A model generated the notes under the pieces. The model saw only the letters and a program-made list of their open reading frames with translations. It was not told the origin of the DNA and searched no databases. DNA of 20,613 nt, taken from positions 1 to 20,613 of the IMG/VR virus record IMGVR_UViG_3300023172_000252, one strand, 5' to 3'. The translations under genes and the position numbers were made by a program. Numbering within the stretch: the first letter of the stretch is position 1; each line of letters starts with the position of its first letter. Positions 1 to 6,353 of the stretch are shown one piece after another. This DNA comes from a virus.

Positions 1-885
1 AGTTGGTAAATCTACTGGTGCTGTGATTGGTGTATTTACTGCCTGTTGTAATCCACGCAATTCATAACCACCTTCGGAAATTACAGAAGAGCAGACTTGC
101 TTCATAGTGCTACTACTTGTAGTAATTCCAGTGTTGGCAATCTCATATCTCAAAGGAAGTGATGCTGTTGTGATATAAGTTGACTGAATTCTATTTGCGT
201 GGTGGAATGAATGTGCATGAACAAACCTACCATCAATCACAAATCCCATTCTGACTGTACCAAGACCAAGCCATTCAATATCCATCCAAAGAATTTGTGC
301 TTTGGAAATATCTAATGTAATACCAGAAACCCCAGTGCCATCTAACTTATCAATATTCCAGTCGTCTTGTGCTACCTCTGTTTGTGTTCCAGTAGATAAA
401 CTTCTTTCTACAAAATAAGGTGTTGTTCCATTAATCTCAAAATACATTCCATTATCAGCACCAAAATATCCAATTCTTTGTCTTAGATTTTCTTTTGGTG
501 TTGCAGGAACAAATGTATTTAAAACAAGCAAAGATTTGCCTGGTTGATATGAGAATGTCTTTGTAGTCTCTCTAATTACCGAACAACCAGCAGTAGTTCC
601 AATACCAATATTGACTAATCCTTGAGTAGTTGCAAATCCAACCGTAGAACCAGTGCCTACAATCAAACTCTCCCAAAGATTATTGTCTCTATATCTGTGA
701 GAACTATCAAATAGAGTAAGAGGTTGAGATATTCTGGTTCTTCCAAAAGCATCAGGATTTACACTTACTGGAAATCTATTGAGATTATCAACAACATTTC
801 CATCCCTTGTCGCTATCAAAGGAACTTCAAAAAGTGTTCTTTCTTGGTTTAGAAAGTCTTGTGTATTCTTATTCCACTGAGCCAT
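1..885 (-). CDS. Virion structural-like protein, 3' end cut by window edge
   Basis: The frame opens at an ATG (885-883) and runs without a stop for 295 codons to the left edge, so the C-terminus is missing. The start is well supported: GGAG lies six bases upstream and the ATG overlaps the TAA of the preceding gene (TAATG). The protein begins MAQWNKNTQDFLNQERTLFE. An Asp/Asn/Arg-rich stretch follows, then a Gly/Thr-rich beta region, a segment containing YQPGKSLLVLNTF, an RQRIGYFG motif, and a Trp/Gly-rich core (ILWMDIEWLG, then GFVIDGRFVHAHSFHHAN). I recall this core from large structural proteins of marine T4-like phages, but I know no demonstrated function. There is no signal peptide, membrane segment or catalytic signature. 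The late-gene context suggests a virion component, possibly a fibre or capsid-surface protein. That role is inference. Confidence 0.75.
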   Translation of the reverse strand, partial: MAQWNKNTQDFLNQERTLFEVPLIATRDGNVVDNLNRFPVSVNPDAFGRTRISQPLTLFDSSHRYRDNNLWESLIVGTGSTVGFATTQGLVNIGIGTTAGCSVIRETTKTFSYQPGKSLLVLNTFVPATPKENLRQRIGYFGADNGMYFEINGTTPYFVERSLSTGTQTEVAQDDWNIDKLDGTGVSGITLDISKAQILWMDIEWLGLGTVRMGFVIDGRFVHAHSFHHANRIQSTYITTASLPLRYEIANTGITTSSSTMKQVCSSVISEGGYELRGLQQAVNTPITAPVDLPT

Positions 886-1193
886 TAATCACTCCACGAT
901 AATCTTTCTGGTTGATATCTCTGTGCGTTTTTAATTCTTGAAGTATTTACCTGACCAGGATAAATGTTATGAACGATTGCACCAGGATATTCTCCCTGTA
1001 TCTGTTCTGCAAGTTCGTTCTTAGAAAGCATTTTGCCTTCTACTTCTAAACGGTAAAGTTTACCTTCCCACATAACATCGGCAAAGAAAGATTCTTGTGC
1101 CTGTTCTGGTTGGGAACCCCCTACGTTGAGGGTTCCATTGAAATCACCGTTGATGGTGATACTTTCGGATAGAAATTCTTGAAAACTTTTCAT
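885..1193 (-). CDS. Conserved-looking small phage protein, 102 aa, function unknown
   Basis: This small acidic protein starts MKSFQEFLSES. Similar short N-terminal leaders (MKSF-x-x-F) are common in marine T4-like phage proteins of the late region. Thr/Asn/Gly-rich strands follow, then an FFADVMWEGKLYRLEVEG segment, an ELAEQIQGEYPGA helix and IVHNIYPG. That second half looks like a small alpha/beta domain. I remember related cyanophage hypothetical proteins but no function. An alternative ATG lies six bases upstream (1199), but GGAG at 1200-1203 abuts that codon directly and sits six bases from the ATG at 1193, so the shorter form is preferred. The start overlaps the stop of the 541-residue gene (TAATG), and the stop overlaps the next start, so translation is probably coupled on both sides. 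Confidence 0.8.
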   Translation of the reverse strand: MKSFQEFLSESITINGDFNGTLNVGGSQPEQAQESFFADVMWEGKLYRLEVEGKMLSKNELAEQIQGEYPGAIVHNIYPGQVNTSRIKNAQRYQPERLSWSD

Positions 1194-2818
1194 TAGCATC
1201 TCCAGCGACGACGTGCCTTACAAATTGCCTTATCGGGATCTTTTGAGCAATCTATGTTATGCATATCTTGCTGACCCTTAGAGCGGGCACAGAAGGACTT
1301 TCTACGCTTGCTCCTACCAGGACCAGGATCCTTCTCAGTTACGGCAGTCTTAAGTTTAGAACCTGGGTTCTCACGACGGTAAGCATCAACTGCTTTTTGA
1401 CTCATACCATCAGTCTTATCTCCTTTATTAACCTTTTGCCAATCCTCACCCAGATCTTCTCTCCAGTTTGAGAAATTTTCTTTTGCGGTTTTAGTTCTTG
1501 TTGTGCTAAAAAGTCTCTTATTGTTTACACCAGGAATAAATTCTCCAAGTTCACCTTTTGCTTTGTCATTGTGATCGGTGTCACCATCAGCATCAGTATC
1601 AATTCTTTTAACTGCTTTAGCAACTAAACTCTTTAAATTGCCAGAAGGAATCTCATAGGATGAAAGACTCTTTTTAGGTACTTCTCTTAAACTATCCACA
1701 TTGTAGATTTTTTTACTTTTAATATTTGAGGCATATTCACCAGATTCACCTTTTGCCTTATCATAAACATCAATATCAGCATCAGCATCAGTATCAACTC
1801 TTTTACTTGCTTTAGCAACTATTTTTTTAAGGTTGCCAGATGGTACTTCATGTGGCGCATGCGCCTGACTATGAATTTCGTTTATTTCTTCACCTTCCTT
1901 TACACAATTGGGAACTACTTTGTCTCCTTTTTTCTTCATACCAACTTGTTTGTAACCAACCCAACATTTCTCATCGATAGGTTGACCACCTTTGATTGGT
2001 TCTGGTTCAATAAGATTCACTGTTTCAATTTCAAGTGCCTTGAAGTCTTCTCTCCAGTTTGAGAAATCATAACTCTCAGATTTATTTCCCCAGTTAGCGG
2101 CACCAACTTTACGACACTTTACAAGTGCCCCAGAAGCATATGCACTTGGCCAAACACTATAACGCGACTTTACTTTATTGTAGCAAGCATCTTTCTTACC
2201 ACTACCTTTACCAGGTTTATCTTTTGCTTCTGTTACTTCTACTTCTTCTTTCTTCATTTTCTTCTTTGGATCTGTAGAAACATAAGTCGGTTTTGCCGCA
2301 CCAGTTTTTTCTTGTTGTCCCGGATCTGCTGCTTTTTTTCTTCTTTGTGCAGAAAGTCTTTCTGCCTTGGTCATACTCGCTCTTTTTGCTGAAGAAACAC
2401 ATTTTGGTGTTCCTTCACCAGGTTCGTCACTGGCACAGGTTCCGCCAGTAACTACATTTACCCATCCTGCTTTACCGTCTTTTGATTTGGACTTACCAAA
2501 CCAATCACGAAGACCTTCTTCTTTGACAGTCTCTTCGTTGGTTACATAGTCTGCTGCAGTATCAATATAATCTGCTGCTTTGGTAATTTTGGATTGCACC
2601 CATGCCTGCAGATTACCTTCGCCTTTTTTACCCATCTTCTTCTGAAGACGTTTTGCAGCGTTCTGAATAGTTTTTACCTCAGAACGAGCCATAGAATATT
2701 CATGATCTTTTTTTTCTTCCGTCATTTTCTTTTTTCGCCCTTGACAGTGAGCACGCTGACTAAAACCTTTTGGGTTGTCGCAATCAATAGATTTTTTATA
2801 TTTTTCGGACCAACCCAT
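1193..2818 (-). CDS. Mosaic Cys-pair / calcium-loop protein of unknown function, 541 aa
   Basis: This is a very basic, Lys-rich soluble protein built from short modules. In order: an N-terminal C13/C25 module (NPKGFSQRAHCQGRKKK); a helical Lys/Ala segment (44-100); a GWVNVVTGGTC...PKC module (119-140) followed by a basic linker; a C212/C235 module around VWPSAYASGALVKC; an FSNWRED motif (252-258); a C285/C305 module (CWVGYKQVG...VPNC); two dockerin-like calcium loops (342-353 and 407-418) in a duplicated unit; a second FSNWRED motif (449-455); and a C-terminal Arg/Cys module with C510, C524, C533 and C541. The C-terminal module resembles what I recall as DUF6321. The twelve cysteines mostly occur as pairs. 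I recall the individual modules from marine phage and giant-virus proteins, but their function is unknown. It follows gp16 by 12 bases, where T4 has gp17. A DNA-associated or prohead-interior role would fit its charge but is speculation. No clear Shine-Dalgarno sequence precedes the start. Confidence 0.8.
   Translation of the reverse strand: MGWSEKYKKSIDCDNPKGFSQRAHCQGRKKKMTEEKKDHEYSMARSEVKTIQNAAKRLQKKMGKKGEGNLQAWVQSKITKAADYIDTAADYVTNEETVKEEGLRDWFGKSKSKDGKAGWVNVVTGGTCASDEPGEGTPKCVSSAKRASMTKAERLSAQRRKKAADPGQQEKTGAAKPTYVSTDPKKKMKKEEVEVTEAKDKPGKGSGKKDACYNKVKSRYSVWPSAYASGALVKCRKVGAANWGNKSESYDFSNWREDFKALEIETVNLIEPEPIKGGQPIDEKCWVGYKQVGMKKKGDKVVPNCVKEGEEINEIHSQAHAPHEVPSGNLKKIVAKASKRVDTDADADIDVYDKAKGESGEYASNIKSKKIYNVDSLREVPKKSLSSYEIPSGNLKSLVAKAVKRIDTDADGDTDHNDKAKGELGEFIPGVNNKRLFSTTRTKTAKENFSNWREDLGEDWQKVNKGDKTDGMSQKAVDAYRRENPGSKLKTAVTEKDPGPGRSKRRKSFCARSKGQQDMHNIDCSKDPDKAICKARRRWRC
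1200..1203 (-). promoter_or_regulatory. Ribosome binding site deciding the 102-aa gene start
   Basis: GGAG on the minus strand is six bases upstream of the ATG at 1193 and zero bases from the in-frame ATG at 1199. Only the downstream codon has workable spacing, and only it forms the TAATG junction with the preceding stop codon. Confidence 0.6.
1538..1657 (-). repeat. Calcium-loop repeat, copy B (residues 388-427 of the 541-aa protein)
   Basis: The second copy reads Y-E-I-P-S-G-N-L, then a helix, then the loop DTDADGDTDHND and KAKGELGEF. The Gly at loop position 6 makes it the more canonical of the two. The copies differ mainly by conservative substitutions, as expected for an old tandem duplication under selection. 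Confidence 0.7.
1733..1852 (-). repeat. Calcium-loop repeat, copy A (residues 323-362 of the 541-aa protein)
   Basis: This is the first of two copies offset by 65 residues. It reads H-E-V-P-S-G-N-L, then a Lys/Ala helix, then the loop DTDADADIDVYD and KAKGESGEY. Asp at loop positions 1, 3, 5, 9 and 12 matches a dockerin-type EF-hand loop. Confidence 0.7.
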
Positions 2819-2830
2819 TATAGGAAAATA

Positions 2831-3253
2831 TTATTCTTTATTATTTAGAAAACCTTGCTTGAGTAACTTTTGAAGTTCTGATGTTGAACCAACGAATACG
2901 GCATTATTGGTAACATTATTAGTAGTTTTTACTGATTCATCCTGAACATCTTTAAGTTTTTTCTGAAGATCAATTAATTTATCCGTTGTATCAGCAACAC
3001 TCTTAATTAACTGTCCGGCAACTTCATATGCTCTTGGACTTCCACCCTCACCAGCAAGTTCCATAATTCCATTAATTGCTTCCTGACCCTTTTCAATCAA
3101 TGAATATAAGTTGGCACGAGTGTATTCATAGTCCTTTTCGATATCTGGACCTTTTGGTTTTACAGTATCTATTTCTGCAGAAACTTTTTTAGTTTCTACA
3201 ATATCACTCTCAATATTGAGAGCTCTGTCGATGGAATCATAACTATCACTCAT
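2831..3253 (-). CDS. gp16: Terminase small subunit (T4 gp16-like)
   Basis: The protein has 140 residues; T4 gp16 has 164. The small terminase forms a ring that binds genome DNA and stimulates the packaging motor gp17. The match to T4 gp16 is visible in the central helical hairpin: an acidic D-(I/L)-E-x-D-Y followed by R-x-N, then the A-x(n)-SPRAYEV stretch (SPRHMEV in T4), then long Lys-rich helices (LQKKLKDVQDE; LHKDMKDITSE in T4). The N-terminal 35 residues and the Asn/Thr-rich tail before LLKQGFLNN look disordered, as in the family. It starts six bases after the gp15 stop. No good Shine-Dalgarno sequence is visible, only AAGAAG about 15 bases upstream, so translation may depend on gp15. 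The large subunit gp17 is not in the window and does not directly follow. Confidence 0.9.
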   Translation of the reverse strand: MSDSYDSIDRALNIESDIVETKKVSAEIDTVKPKGPDIEKDYEYTRANLYSLIEKGQEAINGIMELAGEGGSPRAYEVAGQLIKSVADTTDKLIDLQKKLKDVQDESVKTTNNVTNNAVFVGSTSELQKLLKQGFLNNKE

Positions 3254-3259
3254 AATTTA

Positions 3260-4063
3260 TTAAATGTCTTCTTGTTGGGTGGGACTATAAGACTTAGAAT
3301 CTGTAAAAAATTCCCAGGACTCACTAAATCCAAAATCGTCTCCAGCAGCTGGATCCGCACTAACTGGATCTGGGGTAACAGTATACCTCATTTCACGTTT
3401 TGCAGTTTGTGTATTGGTTCCACTGTAAACGTCTGCCTGAACTTTGCGAATAAGACCGTCAGTAGTCTCAGAGATTGGACCAAAGAGATAAGTTTTGGCA
3501 GTAAATCTTAATGTATATATCAAAGCTCTTCTAGTATTAAAATCTCCCTCATAGTCATCTTGAAAATCAACGCTATCTAAAATAATAGGGACATCTCTTT
3601 TTTCTCCGATGGAACTAACAAGATCTATCGTTAAATTAAAAGATGGTTGAAAAAATGGTAAAATTTGCTCAACTATTTGTAATGCATCATCGTTCAATTT
3701 GCTAAAGATGCTGAGTTCAAATCCAATATTATATGGAACTGGCATATAAACTTTTTTCAAATTAGTTCCATCAGATGCTTTAAATGTTTGTGTTACGCCT
3801 GCTTTTCTGGTTGGATCATATTGTATAGAAACCATTTCGAAAGACATTCTTGGAAGAGTAATTGCAATCGATTTATTCAAATTTGCTTGTTCCTGAATTT
3901 TTGTCAGGAATTTTTGCATTGGTCCGTAAGAAATACCAACCTTTGTTTCATCTAAAACAGTTCCATTTTCTTTGGAATGTCTAATGTAAATATTATTAAA
4001 CAAAGTTCCAAAACCAATAATGGTTTTTCTTATGATTTCGTGATAAAAATAAGTTCCTAACAT
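3260..4063 (-). CDS. gp15: Tail terminator / proximal tail sheath stabilisation protein (T4 gp15-like)
   Basis: The protein has 267 residues; T4 gp15 has 272. gp15 forms the ring that caps the finished tail tube and sheath and joins the tail to the neck. The clearest match to T4 is the segment FELSIFSKLNDDALQIVEQ and the following ILPFFQPSFN, which aligns nearly residue for residue with T4 (YELSIFTRYEDDMFQIVEQILPYFQPHFN). The N-terminus (MLGTYFYHEIIRKTI) and the ITLPRMSFEM strand also fit. The C-terminus is acidic and low in complexity. The ATG overlaps the gp14 stop as TAATG, with GGAG seven bases upstream, so this start is secure and coupling to gp14 is likely. A TATAAATA box inside gp14 lies about 175 bases upstream. 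Confidence 0.95.
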   Translation of the reverse strand: MLGTYFYHEIIRKTIIGFGTLFNNIYIRHSKENGTVLDETKVGISYGPMQKFLTKIQEQANLNKSIAITLPRMSFEMVSIQYDPTRKAGVTQTFKASDGTNLKKVYMPVPYNIGFELSIFSKLNDDALQIVEQILPFFQPSFNLTIDLVSSIGEKRDVPIILDSVDFQDDYEGDFNTRRALIYTLRFTAKTYLFGPISETTDGLIRKVQADVYSGTNTQTAKREMRYTVTPDPVSADPAAGDDFGFSESWEFFTDSKSYSPTQQEDI

Positions 4064-5511
4064 TAATATTCTCCAAATGGATTAGATTCTGTGAAGTCCA
4101 AAATAGAATCTGCTGCCGTTTCTATCTTTTCGTTATCATCGTAATAATCATTGTAAGTTTCACGATCGTAAGATTCTACAACATAAATTGCACCAGAATC
4201 TTGCCCAATAACTGTTTCTCCAACATTAAAGTTACCAGTATTTATAGATATTTGTAAATCTACAGGGGGATAAAGGGAACTAATATCAGTTCTTTCAGTA
4301 TAATTTCTAACTCTAGCGGTTACTCCAGAAGTTTGTCCAGTAATTAATTCGTTATAAGTAAAGGTTCCAATACCAGAAACTGGACTTGTAATAGTTACTG
4401 TTGGTGCCGCTGTATAACCATATCCCGAATTTATTATTTGTATCTGTGATACTTGTCCATTAGATACTATTGCCTTCGCAACTGCTGTTTGTCCAATAGA
4501 GGGACCACTTACTGTTACTGATGGAATTCCCTCACCATAATATCCTCTTCCAGAATTCGTTACTGAGAAGGACAATATGCCACCAGAAACAACTATTGCT
4601 GTTGCTGCTGCTCCAGTTCCACCACCTCCACTTATGGTTACCGTTGGTGGGTTTGTAGATGTGTACCCAAAACCTGCATTTGTTATTCGTACTTCTTTTA
4701 CAGATTGTACATTTCCTATAGAAGTTGTTATGGCAACGGCAGTTGCAGTAACACCTATTCCACTTGGTCCAGAAATTGTTACAGTTGGAGTGCTGGTATA
4801 TCCAGATCCATCATCAGTCAATATTATTTGACCAATAGATGGTAGAATAGATCCTATTCCAGATACATTAACACTAGCAGTTGCAGTTGCTGTAATTCCA
4901 GTTCCAACTAATCTGAGGGTTGTAATATATCCACCATCATCTACCGTGTTATCAACTTCCTCAAGCGCAGTATCGATAAGTTCATTTTCATATTCATACA
5001 ACTCGCAACTCAATTCATAGATATAATTTTTACCTAATTGATAAAATGGTTTTTCAAATTCCACTCTCTTGATTTCAAAAAGTCTTTCTCCAAGTGGAAA
5101 ATAAATTAAATCTCCTTCCTTTGGTCTTTCAATCAAATCTGCAAAGTCATATTCTGTTATAAACCCTTCTCTAATACCAGAAGATATACCCTCTAAGAAA
5201 GGAGCAATAAATTCTTCATATCTTTCTCTAGAAATTGTTAAACTAACTTCATTTTGCAATTTAAGTCCAAATTTGGTCATCAAATCACTTCCTGGAGCAT
5301 ATCCATCATAGTTGTTCAAATATGCTTCAATTAGAAAAACATCATCAAATTTTGAGGATTGTATTTCGTTGAGAATATTATCTGTTTTAAAAATTTTTCT
5401 TGGCAAATAATAAATTTCAATACCATAAATCTTCAATTGCTCATTAATCAAATCTTGAATGAGAAATTGTTCTGTATTAGATCCTTGAAGAAAAAATGGA
5501 TTTAAAGTCAT
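4063..5511 (-). CDS. gp14: Neck protein (T4 gp14-like) with large repeat insertion
   Basis: gp14 acts with gp13 to complete the neck below the portal, seal the filled head and accept the tail. Residues 1-195 match the family: ILNEIQSSKF, AYLNNYDGY, then KEGDLIYFPLGERLFEI and PFYQLGKN, which T4 shares as KEGDLIYFP...LFEI and PFYQLGQN. T4 gp14 has 256 residues and this protein 482. The surplus is a block at about residues 197-425 with four G-x-G-Y-x(n)-P-x-V-T units near 235, 280, 321 and 363, followed by two G-(E/Q)-x-x-SG-x-x-A segments (near 388-400 and 430-445). An acidic tail ends in ESNPFGEY. The block is probably a surface-exposed beta decoration on the neck (inference). It starts three bases after gp13. 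Confidence 0.93.
   Translation of the reverse strand: MTLNPFFLQGSNTEQFLIQDLINEQLKIYGIEIYYLPRKIFKTDNILNEIQSSKFDDVFLIEAYLNNYDGYAPGSDLMTKFGLKLQNEVSLTISRERYEEFIAPFLEGISSGIREGFITEYDFADLIERPKEGDLIYFPLGERLFEIKRVEFEKPFYQLGKNYIYELSCELYEYENELIDTALEEVDNTVDDGGYITTLRLVGTGITATATASVNVSGIGSILPSIGQIILTDDGSGYTSTPTVTISGPSGIGVTATAVAITTSIGNVQSVKEVRITNAGFGYTSTNPPTVTISGGGGTGAAATAIVVSGGILSFSVTNSGRGYYGEGIPSVTVSGPSIGQTAVAKAIVSNGQVSQIQIINSGYGYTAAPTVTITSPVSGIGTFTYNELITGQTSGVTARVRNYTERTDISSLYPPVDLQISINTGNFNVGETVIGQDSGAIYVVESYDRETYNDYYDDNEKIETAADSILDFTESNPFGEY
4239..4246 (-). promoter_or_regulatory. Possible intragenic late promoter ahead of gp15
   Basis: TATAAATA followed by CT on the minus strand matches the T4 late -10 box and its common downstream bases. 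It lies within the gp14 coding sequence (residues about 422-425, I-S-I-N-T), 175 bases before the gp15 start. It could give extra gp15/gp16 expression, but the codons explain the bases equally well. Confidence 0.3.
4381..4809 (-). repeat. Four G-x-G-Y beta repeats inside gp14
   Basis: The four units begin at residues 235 (GSGYTSTPTVTISGP), 280 (GFGYTSTNPPTVTISGG), 321 (GRGYYGEGIPSVTVSGP) and 363 (GYGYTAAPTVTITSP), with a period of about 43 residues. Between them lie Ala/Thr-rich strands and a V-x-x-(I/V)-x-(I/V)-(T/I)-N-(A/S)-G approach to the next motif. The protein repeat is clear, while the DNA is diverged. Confidence 0.85.
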
Positions 5512-5513
5512 GA

Positions 5514-6353
5514 TTATCCAATGAGGTCCATGGGTGGTAATTCGTATTCGGAGAACATTTTTTGTTTTATCTCCTCAAGATCTCTTACTGCATCATCATA
5601 CAATTGTCTTCCGTTTAATTCAATTCCTCCTGGAAGTTTTACTCCTTGGAATTTAATTAAATTTTGACCCCACTGCCTTTTTATTAATGCAGTAAGATAT
5701 TGTTTCACAAAACTATCATTGTAAACTTGTGTGAAAGATTCTGGATCCAGTGCTCTATAACACTCAATAACCAAATAATCACCAGCAGATTGTGACGACC
5801 AATCGATGTCCAAATATAACCTATCTTGCCTTTTGTTAAATCTTACTTGCTTATCTGTTGTAAGTAAAAAGTCAATATCTTCCAAATAAGATTTAACCAT
5901 AGCATACTGAAGAAGTTCTACGGAATTGAAATAGTATAAGTCGTTTAAAAATAGTTGATATTTAATACTAAACATTCCACCAGAAATAGAACTAGTATCA
6001 AACTTAAATATCTTTTCAATACCAATTACCGAGTCTGGAACTTGGATATAATTTGAATTTTCATAAAAACTAAATGTAGTTGCAGAACCAACAATAGTAG
6101 AAGTTCCTGTAGTAGTTACTATACCAACACCACTACTTCCACTTGCTCTACCCCTAGAAATATCGTCAGAAGTTAATTGATATTTTAAATACATTTTCTC
6201 AACACCATCAAAGTGGCGTTCATTAAAATATTGAATAGCATCATCTACAAGATCATCAATCTGTTCATCTGATACATTTATTTCTAATACTGGAGCACCA
6301 AGTCTCCTCAAACAATAATCAATAAGTCCTTGTTTAGTGCTTGGTTTTGCCAT
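5514..6353 (-). CDS. gp13: Neck protein (T4 gp13-like)
   Basis: The protein has 279 residues; T4 gp13 has 309. gp13 binds below the portal ring after packaging and with gp14 makes the head competent for tail joining. The N-terminal signature is strong: STKQGLIDYCLRRLGAPV, then E-(I/V)-N-V, then a helix ending in HFDGVEKMYLKY (T4 has HFDGVERVFLKH). The C-terminal signature is RQWGQNLIKFQGVKLPGG followed by ELNGRQLYDDAV, which I know from gp13 proteins of this group. A short Gly/Ser/Thr-rich loop at about residues 68-90 (GSSGVGIVTTTG) is the only low-complexity part. The start forms TGATG with the preceding stop, and a strong GGAGGAG lies seven bases upstream. It is followed three bases later by gp14. 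Confidence 0.95.
   Translation of the reverse strand: MAKPSTKQGLIDYCLRRLGAPVLEINVSDEQIDDLVDDAIQYFNERHFDGVEKMYLKYQLTSDDISRGRASGSSGVGIVTTTGTSTIVGSATTFSFYENSNYIQVPDSVIGIEKIFKFDTSSISGGMFSIKYQLFLNDLYYFNSVELLQYAMVKSYLEDIDFLLTTDKQVRFNKRQDRLYLDIDWSSQSAGDYLVIECYRALDPESFTQVYNDSFVKQYLTALIKRQWGQNLIKFQGVKLPGGIELNGRQLYDDAVRDLEEIKQKMFSEYELPPMDLIG

Noticed and set aside
2217-2402. Minus-strand 61-codon frame within the 541-aa gene
   Set aside because: It is a Lys/Arg-rich shadow of the basic linker, without a ribosome site.
2705-2716. Run of eight A residues (minus strand) near the start of the 541-aa gene as a programmed frameshift site
   Set aside because: The run encodes Lys-Lys in a Lys-rich segment, the zero frame continues for more than 500 codons, and shifted frames carry no recognisable extension or nearby pseudoknot-like structure.
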